From the NCBI GenBank assembly GCA_963813895.1, contig CAWFAS010000005.1, positions 386,956 to 450,955 of the forward strand: a DNA stretch of 64,000 nucleotides, given 5' to 3'. Below, piece by piece: positions 1 to 8,702 of this stretch. Source of the stretch: DASZWJ01 sp963813895. GTDB lineage: Bacteria > Pseudomonadota > Gammaproteobacteria > JAURND01. Below the pieces are notes generated by a model that saw only the letters and a program-made list of their open reading frames with translations, was not told the DNA's origin and did no database searches. The first letter of the stretch is position 1. Each line of letters starts with the position of its first letter. The translations under genes were made by a program, and so were the position numbers.

Positions 1-1
1 T

Positions 2-487
2 TTTTTGAATTATGCGCGTTTTAGTGCTGAAGAGTACCCACTGCATGACCAAAATGTAGATATTAATCAGTGGCTGATCGCCATCACTTCCAAATATAAA
101 CAAGCACCAAAAAAAATGACTCTGCATTCATACATAGCGCAAGGGATGATGCTAACGTTTGATTCTGAACTGATGAAACATGTACTGTGTAATTTAATAA
201 ATAATGCGCTAAAACATGCCCATTTACAGGTTCAAATACAGGCAGAACAAAAAAATTCAGACTGCATTATCCTCCATGTGGATGATGATGGTGCTGCCAT
301 TGATGATGCCGATAAAATCCATATTTTTACACCTTTCGTTACATTAGAATCCAATACGACGGGATTTGGTTTAGGTCTTGCTATTGCGGACGCCATAGTG
401 AAACGCCACAGCGGGAAACTGCTGGTTAGTGATGCTCCACTTGGCGGTGCGCGATTCAGCGTGATTTTAAATACTAAGGCTCTGTAA
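2..487 (+). CDS. Sensor histidine kinase, C-terminal ATPase domain (5' end outside window)
   Basis: Only the last ~160 residues are inside the window, and the frame is open to the left edge. They form a HATPase_c domain: an N box (NLINNALKHA, about residue 64 of the visible part), a G1-type DDDG motif, an F box region (IFTPF) and a G2 box (GFGLGLAIADAIVKRH). This domain binds ATP and phosphorylates the conserved histidine of a two-component sensor, which must lie upstream. The final residues KAL and the TAA stop lie inside the left terminal repeat of the MITE at 474-770, so the natural C-terminus has been replaced. The partner response regulator is not visible. The family call is firm; the stimulus cannot be inferred. 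Confidence 0.85.
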   Translation, partial: FLNYARFSAEEYPLHDQNVDINQWLIAITSKYKQAPKKMTLHSYIAQGMMLTFDSELMKHVLCNLINNALKHAHLQVQIQAEQKNSDCIILHVDDDGAAIDDADKIHIFTPFVTLESNTTGFGLGLAIADAIVKRHSGKLLVSDAPLGGARFSVILNTKAL

Positions 488-770
488 AACAATAACCTAT
501 CTTTTTAGCGCCCAGATGAGACTCAGATTTGCAGACGGGAGGGGGTAGAAAAATGCGCGCATAGTCGACGGAACGTCGTCCCGGCAGGAAGCCGGGATCC
601 AGGGCGCAGGAAAGCGAAACTTTCACATCCTGTGATCTGGATCCCGGCTTCCATGCCGGGACGACTGCGTCGGTTGTTCTATGTAAGTGTTTTTCTATCC
701 CCTCCCGCCTGCGAAGATGGGTCTTAGATGGGATGTTAAAAAGATAGGTTATTGTTTTACAGAGCCTTAG
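474..770. repeat. MITE-like palindromic element with 34-bp terminal inverted repeats
   Basis: The 297-bp element begins CTAAGGCTCTGTAAAACAAT and ends with the exact reverse complement; the inverted repeats match over 34 bp. The interior (about 575-665) is a second palindrome of the dispersed type GTCGTCCCGGCAGGAAGC...GCCGGGACGAC. No reading frame for a transposase is present, so it is non-autonomous. It separates the end of a histidine kinase from a VOC-family fragment and supplies the kinase stop codon. Confidence 0.85.
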
Positions 771-865
771 GCTGCGCTGTATGGCGTGACCATAGACCCA
801 GCATCATTCCGCTGTCTAAGGCAAACACAGCAAAGGTAGGGTGCAATTCCAGTGGAGTTTTTTTT
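770..865 (-). pseudogene. VOC (glyoxalase/bleomycin-resistance) family fragment
   Basis: On the minus strand about 30 codons read PLELHPTFAVFALDSG followed by MMLGLWSRHTAQ, the pattern of an internal part of VOC-superfamily proteins (F-x-LxSGxMLGLWSRHT). There is no start codon and the frame hits a stop just upstream. The 3' part is cut off by the MITE ending at 770. It is a remnant without function. The family call rests on a short motif and is tentative. Confidence 0.5.
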
Positions 866-970
866 AATATATAGCGTAATCCATCTCTACTTCATCAGCT
901 TGTTGAATTGGGTCATACTAGAGGAAAAATTATTCTTGAAATCGAAAACAATTTTTAGTTCGGTGAAAAA

Positions 971-1405
971 ATGACTTACCCTATCATATATGAGCAGAAT
1001 CCCTTGTCAAAAGATACCGATGTTTTAGCGAAAGGTATAGCAAATAATGCCAAACAACACGGATTGGATCCAATAGAGCCTTTTGCGTTTTTTATCCGTG
1101 ATGAAGACAATACAATAAAAGGTGGCTGCAATGGCAATATTGGATACAATTGGCTCTACGTCGATCAGCTGTGGGTCGATGAGTCGCTTCGGGGAAAAGG
1201 TTACGGTACACAATTAATGCAAGCAGCTGAAAAATTGGGATTGGAGAAAAAATGCTTATCTGCAGCAGTCAATACTGCCAGTTGGGAAGCACTCGATTTT
1301 TATAAGAAACTTGGCTATCGCATTGAACTTGCGCGGCATGGGTTACCCAAAAACTCATCATTTTATTTTTTACGAAAAGATTTTGTATTGGAATGCGGAA
1401 TATAA
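971..1405 (+). CDS. GNAT family N-acetyltransferase
   Basis: The 144-residue protein has the usual length of a single GNAT domain. The acetyl-CoA pyrophosphate-binding motif A is LRGKGYGTQLM (about residues 77-87), followed by the motif B region EALDFYKKLGYR (about 101-112). It should transfer an acetyl group from acetyl-CoA to an amine on a small molecule or protein; the substrate is not predictable. The ATG at 971 follows a purine-rich GGTGAAAAA stretch. It lies directly before a kinase remnant in another frame, so the original neighbourhood is disturbed. Confidence 0.85.
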   Translation: MTYPIIYEQNPLSKDTDVLAKGIANNAKQHGLDPIEPFAFFIRDEDNTIKGGCNGNIGYNWLYVDQLWVDESLRGKGYGTQLMQAAEKLGLEKKCLSAAVNTASWEALDFYKKLGYRIELARHGLPKNSSFYFLRKDFVLECGI

Positions 1406-1652
1406 TGCCATTCTTCTGGAACAAGCCATTCCTGGAAATTCATTAAAAACCAATTACCTTTATGGCATTGATGAAACGATTAAAGTTTATTCTCAAATAG
1501 TTAAAATGCTGTATAAACAGGATTTATATGATGATGACTGTGTCCATGTTAGCCAATGGTGCAAAGCGGTGGACAGAATATCTGATCAACGCCTTGAGAA
1601 GCGTTTTAAAGACAAAGCAATACAGCTTTATATCTCCATGATTTCACGATAA
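1396..1652 (+). pseudogene. Aminoglycoside/hydroxyurea phosphotransferase-like fragment
   Basis: Downstream of the acetyltransferase, in another frame, the sequence reads AILLEQAIPGNSLKT, then ETIKVYSQIVKML and HVSQWCKAVDRISDQRL. These match the segment around LLLExAIPGxxL and the WCKALDRVSD-like stretch of the APH(6)/hydroxyurea kinase family (PF04655). The ATP-binding N-terminus and the catalytic HGDLHxxN region are missing, and the frame runs into the 3' end of the convergent DUF3050 gene. It is a remnant about 80 codons long. Confidence 0.55.
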
Positions 1653-2392
1653 ATGCCGTTCAGTAGTTGCAGTCGGCTATTGAGCGAAAACCAAGCGGCT
1701 TCTAATACTTCATCCCAATTGCCTGTATCTGAGCCACAAAGGGTGGTTATCAGTCGTTGTGCTTGGCCGCTATCCCGCTCAATATGGCGTTTTAAATAGA
1801 GCTTAAATAACTGTAATGAATAGCTGGAATCATCGAGTGGTTCGATAGCATTTAATAATTGTGTGAACATGCTGGAAGTGATTAGCTCGCGTGCGAAAGC
1901 CAAGGATGCGGCAATGAAGTGAGATTCTTTTTCTGTGATTTCAAAGGTATCTTGGATAAATCTCTGAGCAGGTTTTGGTAGATTGTTGATGGCCAGCAAA
2001 GATGCGAGCGATTGATCTGGGTGGATGCTGGCAATGAACTGGCGAATGCCATGGATATCTGCTCCGCACTGTTGCATAGCTTGCAGGTATAATTCGAAGT
2101 GACTTGAATAACGGTGATTCTCGATGCAGTCACTTTCTTCTTCCGCCACTAGGGTATTAACTAAATAACAACTAAGTGGGTTATTGGGCGGTGACCAAAA
2201 AAGATGTTGGCTCGTGAGTTTGCGCTGCAATGCTTTGAGCAAACATATGAAATCCCAAACCGCATAAACATGAATTTCCGTAAACCGTCGTAACCGGGCA
2301 ATGGAATTAATCGCTCCAAAGAGCTTATGCTGGGTAATGCCGTCAACTAACGGCTTAACGCCAATGATAATATCGCGTAGTTTTTTGTCCAT
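1628..2392 (-). CDS. DUF3050 family protein
   Basis: The 254-residue protein has the full length of DUF3050 proteins (PF11251), which have a predicted all-helical, haem-oxygenase-like fold and no established activity. Conserved segments include FTEIHVYAVWDF (about residues 37-48), AEEESD (about 87-92) and SSHFELYLQAM. The start follows AAAGGAGACATGC, a strong ribosome-binding site. A paralogue at 60581-61102 aligns closely over the first ~170 residues but is broken, so this is the only intact copy here. Its upstream region resembles that of the paralogue. Confidence 0.85.
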   Translation of the reverse strand: MDKKLRDIIIGVKPLVDGITQHKLFGAINSIARLRRFTEIHVYAVWDFICLLKALQRKLTSQHLFWSPPNNPLSCYLVNTLVAEEESDCIENHRYSSHFELYLQAMQQCGADIHGIRQFIASIHPDQSLASLLAINNLPKPAQRFIQDTFEITEKESHFIAASLAFARELITSSMFTQLLNAIEPLDDSSYSLQLFKLYLKRHIERDSGQAQRLITTLCGSDTGNWDEVLEAAWFSLNSRLQLLNGIYREIMEI

Positions 2393-2929
2393 GCATGTCT
2401 CCTTTAGCTGTTAAACAGCCAGAGGCAGCAAGCTGGGGGGGGTAAGACTAATGGCGGAGCTTTAGTAGGTCTAGGCCCCGCTCATCAATCGCCCTCCCTC
2501 AGCTCACCGCCTCCTCACACATTGAAAGACCCACTACAGACAAAAGCCCACCATCCCACCGCCACCACATCTTAAGGCGGGAGGGTTGTTTTAGGATAGG
2601 GGGATGCCAGGTTTGGAAAAACCCAAAACAAGGCCATGTCAGTAAAAAATCAAACAGAGTGAAAAAAGGAATTTTGCACAGACGCGCGTTGGTGTAAACT
2701 GCAATTGCCATTAAGAACCTCTTGTGTAGGTTGTTGTGGTAGTCGTGCCGGTTGGGTGTTCGTGCACCCACCCGGTGCGCACATTATGTGTCTAACCCGT
2801 CTTCAAATGCAACTGGTTAATGTTTGTTTAAGCATTCGATTGTTTACTTAAATACTAAAAAATGCTATTTAAGCCTTTCTCTTATCTAAAGATTTTAATA
2901 GGTTGCTTTAGAGAGGCAGCAGTTAATTA
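2393..2929. other. Intergenic region upstream of DUF3050
   Basis: No convincing gene is seen. The 2420-2500 part (minus strand: GCGGGGCCTAGACC, then GTCTTACCCCCCC) resembles the leader of the DUF3050 paralogue at about 60476-60560, suggesting that gene and leader were duplicated together. A possible minus-strand frame at 2499-2771 has no ribosome-binding site and an unusual composition, and was not annotated. Confidence 0.5.
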
Positions 2930-3304
2930 ATGTCATTTCGTAAAGATCTCAAACATATAATTCTTTTTGCACGCCCAGAATTTCAAGCCTACAGGCCAAT
3001 TCAACGTTTGTTTAATAATACGGAAAATTTGGCTGCTCGACCAAATCGCAATCAACATGCTGCACAATTACAAAAAGAAATAGAAAAAGTTTGCAATACT
3101 GTTTTTTCTGATGATTGGCGTTTTTATTTCAGGCAGGCCAGAGGTTACAATAAATTTATTTGCCTCGGCAATACTGTCTTTTATCGCCAGAACCTCCAAA
3201 TTATTCACTGTATCCTTCGTCCACGCCAAAAGGGGTTGCATCAGGATTTAATGGGGACCCAGATGGAACATCTGTTCCTGGCGGTATTTTTTAAAACATT
3301 ATAA
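2930..3304 (+). CDS. Hypothetical protein, possibly frameshifted near its 3' end
   Basis: The 124-residue frame begins MSFRKDLKHIILFARPEF and is not recognised. After GNTVFY (about 3180) the reading becomes less protein-like, while the adjacent frame gives SPEPPNYSLYPSSTPKGVAS and ends VPGGIF at a stop at 3292-3294, a Pro/Gly/Ser-rich tail. A one-base change in the CTTTTA run near 3180 would join the two. The ribosome-binding site is weak (AGAGAGG about 14 bases upstream). Whether the gene is alive is uncertain. Confidence 0.4.
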   Translation: MSFRKDLKHIILFARPEFQAYRPIQRLFNNTENLAARPNRNQHAAQLQKEIEKVCNTVFSDDWRFYFRQARGYNKFICLGNTVFYRQNLQIIHCILRPRQKGLHQDLMGTQMEHLFLAVFFKTL

Positions 3305-3378
3305 TATTTATTTTTAATACCATTTTAAGAATTGATTGATATATTTGGTCTAAGTTAAATTTATTAAAGGTAGGAACA

Positions 3379-3597
3379 ATGGCAGATCAACAAATAGAAA
3401 TAGACGTGAATCTAACACTCATTGAAAACATCGACCCTGAAGAGATTGATACTCCAACCGCCCTTGATTTATCAATATATCCAAATCACTTTAATTTTTT
3501 TGGCAACAACGAAGCTGCTGAGCTAGCTAAAAACCCAGCAGAAATGACTAGCCCTCTTGAAAAGATAGACATACCGATTAGCCCCATAAGATCTTAA
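3379..3597 (+). CDS. Small acidic hypothetical protein
   Basis: This is a 72-residue acidic protein (MADQQIEIDVNLTLIENID...) with a good ribosome-binding site (AAAGGTAGGAACAATGG). There are no recognised domains, no signal peptide and no membrane segment. It starts 75 bp after the preceding unknown frame and could share its transcript. It may be a small effector or a remnant. Confidence 0.45.
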   Translation: MADQQIEIDVNLTLIENIDPEEIDTPTALDLSIYPNHFNFFGNNEAAELAKNPAEMTSPLEKIDIPISPIRS

Positions 3598-3703
3598 AAA
3601 AGATGGCTCAACTGGACTGACGCTTCAAGGCTGATAGGGTATATAATTGTATTGGACATAGAAAAACATGGACGTATGAGTTTATCGGATTGTGGCGTTG
3701 GTC

Positions 3704-3709
3704 TATAAT
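3704..3709 (+). promoter_or_regulatory. Probable -10 element (TATAAT) of the exported-protein gene
   Basis: A perfect TATAAT lies 35 bp before the ATG at 3744, and the sequence about 17-23 bp upstream (TTATCG) is a weak -35 candidate. The ribosome-binding site TGAGGAAAAC follows. Confidence 0.5.
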
Positions 3710-3743
3710 CGTTCCTTGTGACTAATATTCTGAGGAAAACAAT

Positions 3744-4340
3744 ATGTTCAGCAAAACTATAAAATTTCTTATTTTGGCATTTTTTTTAGCTAATTTCCTT
3801 CCTATATCGATATCGTTGGCTGATACTCCGCTTAAATCATTAATCATTAGCAATGATGGTTTAGGTTTTATTCATGAAAAGACACCTTATAAGCAGATTA
3901 AAAAAGAATTGGGAAAAAGCTATACCTTTGAAGACAAAAAAGATTATATGGATGGTTTTAGTGCAATTGAGGTTAAGCAAAATGGAACAACCTTGTTTAA
4001 TTTGGTGTATCTTGTAGATTCAAAAATAAAGGCTAATTCTACTTTTGATTCGATTGATGTGGACAATAGTGAGATAAAGACAAAAAAAGGCATTGGCCCA
4101 GGGAGTTTGATTTCAGAGGCTGAAAAAGCCTACGGGAAAGTTGATTTGGATTACCATTGGGAAGTTGAGGGAAGAGAATTGGCTGGTTTTGAGCATGCTC
4201 CGGAAAACCTGGGTTTTATTACAGGGGTTGCAGGTGACGCAGGGATTTATCCTAAAGATATTTCAACGACTTACCAAACAACGTCCCGCTATAAAAAAGG
4301 CGCAAAAATTGAATACATCACGGTTCAATTTGGTCGTTAA
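3744..4340 (+). CDS. Exported protein of unknown function (DUF1131/YfeY-like features)
   Basis: The 198-residue protein begins with a signal peptide: charged MFSKTIK, hydrophobic FLILAFFLANFLPISIS, then a likely cleavage site near SLA-DT (residues 25-27). The mature part starts LIISNDGLGFIHEKTPYKQI and later has GIGPGSLISEAEKAYG and a W/E/G-rich segment. This layout resembles periplasmic DUF1131 (YfeY-type) proteins, but the similarity is from memory and weak. It is probably secreted to the periplasm. The gene stands alone with its own promoter-like TATAAT. Confidence 0.6.
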   Translation: MFSKTIKFLILAFFLANFLPISISLADTPLKSLIISNDGLGFIHEKTPYKQIKKELGKSYTFEDKKDYMDGFSAIEVKQNGTTLFNLVYLVDSKIKANSTFDSIDVDNSEIKTKKGIGPGSLISEAEKAYGKVDLDYHWEVEGRELAGFEHAPENLGFITGVAGDAGIYPKDISTTYQTTSRYKKGAKIEYITVQFGR

Positions 4341-4472
4341 TCGTAGGGATTTGCGATTTCAAACATTAACCGACTGAAAGATTCAAATAAATAGAATTTA
4401 CTTTTTTCAAAATAACCTCGATAAAAAATGGTCATAGCCAAATCAGGGTTAGAGGATGAAGGAGGAATTGCA

Positions 4473-6056
4473 ATGTATGACGAACAGACCGCGGAGCCGA
4501 ACGGCGTGGCGGCGCGCACGCAGCCATTCACCTCGCGGGAATTTCTCGAGAGCCTCGACGATGGCCGCGAGATATGGATCTACGGCGAGCGCGTGAAGAA
4601 TGTCACCACTCATCCCGCCTTTCGCAATACCGTGCGTATGCTGGCCCGGCTCTATGACGCGCTGCACGACAAGCGCAAGTCCATTTTGTGCTGCGAGACC
4701 GACACCGGCAACGGCGGCTACACCCAGAAATTTTTCAAGGCCTCGCGCAATGCCGAAGAAATGGTCGGCGCGCGCGACGCTATCGCCGAATGGGCGCGCG
4801 TCACCTATGGCTGGATGGGCCGCAGCCCCGATTACAAGGCCGCCTTCCTGGCCACCCTGGGCGCTAATTCCGATTTTTACACGCCGTTCCATGAGAATGC
4901 GCGCCGCTGGTACAAAAAAGTCCAGGAAGAAGTCACCTTCGTCAATCACGCCATCGTCAATCCGCCTGTCGATCGCAACAAAGAACTGGCCGAAGTTCGC
5001 GACGTTTACATGCGTGTCGAGAAGGAAACCGACGGCGGGCTGGTTGTGAGTGGCGCCAAAGTGGCGGCCACTACTTCCACGCTCACGCATTATAACTTCA
5101 TCGCCAATAACGGCGCCCTGCCCATCAAGACCAAGGACTTCGCCTTTGTCTGCATCGTGCCTACCAATGCTGCTGGCCTGAAGCTGTTCTGCCGCCCTTC
5201 TTACGAGATGACTGCTGCGGTTATGGGCAGTCCCTTCGACTACCCACTCTCGAGCCGCCTCGATGAAAACGATTCGATCATCGTGTTCGACAAAGTGTTC
5301 GTGCCCTGGGAGAACGTCTTCGCCTACGGCGATATCGACAAGGTGAATAATTTCTTTCCACGCTCGGGCTTCCTGCCGCGCTTTATGTTTCACGGCTGCA
5401 CGCGGCTGGCAGTGAAGCTCGATTTCATCGCCGGGCTCTTGCTCAAGGGCGTTGATGCTACCGGCGCCAAGGATTTCCGCGGCGTGCAGGCGCAGGTGGG
5501 TGAAGTGCTCGCCTGGCGCAACCTGTTCTGGGCGCTCTCCGATGCCATGGCTCGCACCCCCACACCCTGGACACCCGGCTATGTTCTTCCAAATCTCGAC
5601 TACGGGCTGGCCTATCGCGTGATGTCCAGCATAGCCTACCCCCGGCTGAAGGAAATCATCGAGAACGTGTTGGCCAGCGCGCTGATCTACCTGCCCTCAC
5701 ACGCCAATGACTTCAAGCATGAGGAGACTCGCAAGTATCTCGACCAGTTCATGCGCGCCTCAAACGGCTATTCGGCGCTCGATCGCGTGAAGCTAATGAA
5801 GCTCATGTGGGACGCCATGAGCAGCGAGTTCGGAGGTCGCCACGAACTCTATGAGCGCAACTATTTCGGCAATCACGAAAGCATTCGCTACGAAGTGCTG
5901 ATGGCGGCCGACATGCTCGGCCAGTCCACCCAATATAAGGGCTTCGCCGAGCAATGCATGTCGGAATATGATCTGGATGGCTGGACCGTGCCGGACCTGA
6001 TCAACCCGGACGACGTCAGCGCGGTACTGAAGAATGGGAAACGAAAAAAGCCATAA
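4473..6056 (+). CDS. 4-hydroxyphenylacetate 3-monooxygenase oxygenase component (HpaB-like)
   Basis: The 527-residue protein has the length and pattern of the HpaB/PvcC/TcpC-type FADH2-dependent aromatic hydroxylase family: an N-terminal domain with RTQPFTSREFLESLDDGREI and YGERVKNVTTHPAF, a middle domain with GLVVSGAKVAATTSTLTHYN, and FDKVFVPWENVFAYGD. Such enzymes hydroxylate phenols ortho to the hydroxyl using FADH2 from a separate flavin reductase (HpaC), which is not in the window. The start was set at 4473 because AAGGAGG lies eight bases upstream; an ATG 15 codons earlier has none. The gene is strikingly GC-rich with GC-ending codons, unlike every neighbour, indicating recent transfer. 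The substrate is not certain. Confidence 0.8.
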   Translation: MYDEQTAEPNGVAARTQPFTSREFLESLDDGREIWIYGERVKNVTTHPAFRNTVRMLARLYDALHDKRKSILCCETDTGNGGYTQKFFKASRNAEEMVGARDAIAEWARVTYGWMGRSPDYKAAFLATLGANSDFYTPFHENARRWYKKVQEEVTFVNHAIVNPPVDRNKELAEVRDVYMRVEKETDGGLVVSGAKVAATTSTLTHYNFIANNGALPIKTKDFAFVCIVPTNAAGLKLFCRPSYEMTAAVMGSPFDYPLSSRLDENDSIIVFDKVFVPWENVFAYGDIDKVNNFFPRSGFLPRFMFHGCTRLAVKLDFIAGLLLKGVDATGAKDFRGVQAQVGEVLAWRNLFWALSDAMARTPTPWTPGYVLPNLDYGLAYRVMSSIAYPRLKEIIENVLASALIYLPSHANDFKHEETRKYLDQFMRASNGYSALDRVKLMKLMWDAMSSEFGGRHELYERNYFGNHESIRYEVLMAADMLGQSTQYKGFAEQCMSEYDLDGWTVPDLINPDDVSAVLKNGKRKKP

Positions 6057-6585
6057 TCGTATTGCGTCGGATTCTCTGGTGCTTGAATCATAAAAACTTC
6101 ATTCGTTGTGTCCGTTCTTTAGCTCGATCATCATTTTTTTCCGGTTGCCATTAGGCTTTATTCCTACCATAACACCCAAAACATCAGCCGTCGTATGAAA
6201 AGTGATGCGATTTAAATGTAGATTTAGATCAATGGGCTTAATTATTATTAACCAAAATTAAGAGGAGGAAAGAATCAGATAAAAAAGCGATAGTTGTCGA
6301 TGGCCCACTGGCGGATCGCCAAATTAAGTTGTCAATTCAGTTATGTGTTGTTGAGTTATTATTTCCCCATAGTATATCCACTCTCAAAGTTCCAAACACA
6401 ACATAAATTTACCTCAATCTGATATATCCTAAAGTAGTTTATTTTTAACTATACAGGAGATATCGTCATGCTTGACCAAATAATTCCACACCCCTATTAC
6501 AGGCAAAAGCATCTGAGAAAGCAGGGGGTCAAATCTGAGGAAAGCAGGGGGTCAAATCTGGATTTAGGCTATCAAAGGCATAAAG
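6057..6585. other. Intergenic region with tandem GGGGTCAAATCTG repeats
   Basis: There is no gene. At 6521-6584 the motif AGCAGGGGGTCAAATCTG occurs twice in tandem, and the second copy continues GATTTAGGCTATCAAAGGC. This is half of a palindromic repeat also found at 25775-25830. The 3' end of intron A abuts it at 6586. Confidence 0.6.
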
Positions 6586-6624
6586 GTGAGTAGACCAGCG
6601 GAACTGCCCCTCTGGCCCCTCGCA

Positions 6625-6658
6625 GAACCGTACTTAACACTCTCGTGTTATACGGCTC
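6625..6658 (-). ncRNA. Group II intron domain V (copy A)
   Basis: The minus strand reads GAGCCGTATAACACGAGAG, then TGTTAAGTACGGTTC: a 34-nt hairpin with the conserved AGC near the 5' side and a GAGA tetraloop, which is the catalytic core of the ribozyme. Copy B has the identical element at 15938-15971. Confidence 0.85.
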
Positions 6659-6661
6659 CCA

Positions 6662-7915
6662 TTAAATGGACACAGTTGTAATACCTATTCTCCAATGCGC
6701 GAATAGACTCTTATGTTTCACCGCAAACTCCGCCATACACCTCGTTGCGTAGGTTTTCCGGTTCGCCAGCTTCGCATATTTCCTCATACTCCACATTGTG
6801 AGCGTTCGGTTAAATCTCTGGAATACTTTATTTAGCGCTGATTTGGTGAATTTTCCATAATAGTTAATCCACCCTTGTATCTTTGGATTGAGCCACTTCG
6901 CCAGTTCTTGCAGACTTAGGTTGCTTTTGTTCCTTACATTCAGCTCCCTAATTTCCTGTGTAATGGCTTTTTCTGCTTTTGGACTTATTGCTGGTAGAAA
7001 ACTTCCAAATATTTCTTTTGTCTTCCTGTTTTCTGCTCTCCTTACTCGAAATTCATATCCCAGAAATTCAAAGCTTGTATTGCCAGTATAGGCTTCCTTT
7101 CGACCGCCATCTTTGCAGTACACTATCTTTGTTTTCTCTGGATGTATTTCAAGCTTGCATTCCCTAAACCGCTGTTCAAGCTCACTTAACAAAGTCTCAG
7201 CCTGTTCTTTGGTTTTACAATGGCAGATTCCATCATCAGCATATCGACACCACAGTGATTCTGGATGATACTTTGTCATCCATACATCAAAAACGTAGTG
7301 CAAATATAAATTACTTAGCAGCGGACTAATGACCCCGCCCTGGGGTGTTCCGGTATCCCTGCTTTTGACAGTTCCGTCCGGCAACTCCACGGGGGCTTTT
7401 ATCCATCGCTCTAAATACAATAATATACATTTATTGTCGGTATGTTGACGCACCGCTTTCATCAACAGATCATGGTCTATGTTGTCAAATAGCCCTTTTA
7501 TATCAAACTCTATGAGCCAGTCGTAACTCCAGCACCGCTTTCGTGTGACCCCTATAGCATCCAGCGCCGATTTGTTCGGTCTGTATCCATATGAGTCTTC
7601 CAAAAAGTGTGGCTCTACTAATGGTTCAAACATCAGCTTGATCGTCATTTGCGCTATTCTATCCGATACAGTCGGCACTCCAAGCAGTCTTGTTCCTCCC
7701 TGCTTCTTAGGGATTTCTACCCCTCTCACAGCTGGCGGAAAATAGCTGCCTGAGCTGAGTCTGTTCCAGATTTTGTATAGGTTCTTACTCAGTTTCTTAT
7801 CAAAGTCGAGCAAGGATTCTCGGTCTATTCCAGCACCACCTTTGTTCTCTTTGACTCGTTGATAAGCCTCCCATACTAACCTCTTTGATATTACAAATGG
7901 TTTTGGTTTATCCAC
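6662..7915 (-). CDS. ltrA: Group II intron reverse transcriptase/maturase
   Basis: The 417-residue intron-encoded protein has reverse transcriptase blocks with IPKKQGGTRLLGVPTVSDRI (about residues 68-87), FDIKGLFDNIDH (about 137-148), TGTPQGGVISPLLSNLYL (188-205) and the catalytic YADD at 225-228. The maturase X domain follows, with NPKIQGWINYYG near residue 345. No HNH endonuclease domain is present. It should bind its intron RNA, help splicing and copy the intron into DNA. It starts in the 5' part of the intron after AAAAGAGGATAAGAAGTG. All catalytic motifs are present, so this copy may be active. Confidence 0.92.
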   Translation of the reverse strand: MDKPKPFVISKRLVWEAYQRVKENKGGAGIDRESLLDFDKKLSKNLYKIWNRLSSGSYFPPAVRGVEIPKKQGGTRLLGVPTVSDRIAQMTIKLMFEPLVEPHFLEDSYGYRPNKSALDAIGVTRKRCWSYDWLIEFDIKGLFDNIDHDLLMKAVRQHTDNKCILLYLERWIKAPVELPDGTVKSRDTGTPQGGVISPLLSNLYLHYVFDVWMTKYHPESLWCRYADDGICHCKTKEQAETLLSELEQRFRECKLEIHPEKTKIVYCKDGGRKEAYTGNTSFEFLGYEFRVRRAENRKTKEIFGSFLPAISPKAEKAITQEIRELNVRNKSNLSLQELAKWLNPKIQGWINYYGKFTKSALNKVFQRFNRTLTMWSMRKYAKLANRKTYATRCMAEFAVKHKSLFAHWRIGITTVSI

Positions 7916-8429
7916 TTCTTATCCTCTTTTCAAGTTCCGAAATTGACAACCACATTTAACGCTGCCCCTTCGCTCCACTCCCATTACAGGAGTTTCATCA
8001 CTACTACGAACAGCTCCGTCACAGTTTCTGGCATCGATACTCTCACTCTTGAGATTTTACCCCTTGAGTTTCTCTCTTTTGCATCCAGATAACTGCTTCC
8101 CGCAGTTCCACATTAAAGCCCAGGTTAGGCTCGTGCCATCTCTACGCCGAACGCCACATACTCAGTAAGCAGGTTGCCTGTATGTTTGTCCCAAAATATC
8201 TGGAAGATTTTGATTTTGACGTTACTTAGGTCTAACGACGCTTCAACAATGGTTCAGTTTTATTCACCTTCCTAACCCCTACCTCGCCAGTTTTCCGCTG
8301 GCTTTACTTAACGCTCACTACCGTTTTCCTTGAACAGCAGCTTAAGTTGGTTTGTGACCGACTCCTGCAAGCAGATCACGGCGGGCCTTCCGCCATCTTT
8401 ATTGTAGCTTTGCTACGGCGCACTCCAGA

Positions 8430-8702
8430 TTTGACCCTCTGCTTTTAGAAGACGGCAAGCAATTACGGCTATTACCCCATTTGCCAGCACATTGGAATGA
8501 ATTTTCAGTAGACTATCGTTTCAAAAAAAAAACCTATAAGATTGTTGTCAGACGTGTGGCTGGAGAAATACGGTGTTTTTCTAGAGGATATTCTGCTGGA
8601 ACAAGCTGTCATTTCGCTAGCTGCTTCAACGCTATAGTAGACAAAAAACCAATAATAGGACTCTCACCATGCCAAAAACAATCGTTCATAAAAATGTTCT
8701 AA
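8430..8702 (+). pseudogene. GH94/cyclic beta-glucan synthase-like C-terminal fragment
   Basis: Read from 8442, the frame gives LLEDGKQLRLLPHLPAHWNE, then FSVDYRFKKKTYKIVVRR. This matches the C-terminal beta-domain signature of GH94 enzymes and NdvB-type cyclic glucan synthases (LRLxPxxPxHWxxFxxxYR, then TYxIxVRR). No start codon exists; the 5' part of the gene was lost where intron A and its repeat sit. The last codons overlap the start of the next gene. It is a remnant of an enzyme that would have been very large. Confidence 0.55.

Larger units (their letters stand above)
6586..8423 (-). mobile_element. Group II intron copy A, complete (1,838 bp)
   Basis: The intron lies on the minus strand. 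Its 5' end is GTGCG at 8423 (the group II 5' consensus GUGYG) and its 3' end is CTACTCAC at 6586. It carries one maturase gene in the 3' half and a 34-nt domain V near the 3' end. The interior is essentially identical to copy B at 10690-16010, which defines both ends. The 5' exon ends GGGTCAAATCTGGA and the 3' exon continues TTTATGCC, so the insertion site is a dispersed palindromic repeat. Confidence 0.88.

Noticed and set aside
2499..2771. Minus-strand frame of 90 codons
   Set aside because: Trp/Pro-rich composition unlike the neighbours, no ribosome-binding site and no recognisable domain.
4449..5393. Long minus-strand frame of 314 codons opposite the HpaB-like gene
   Set aside because: It is a shadow caused by the high GC content and codon bias of the plus-strand gene; there is no ribosome-binding site and no family.
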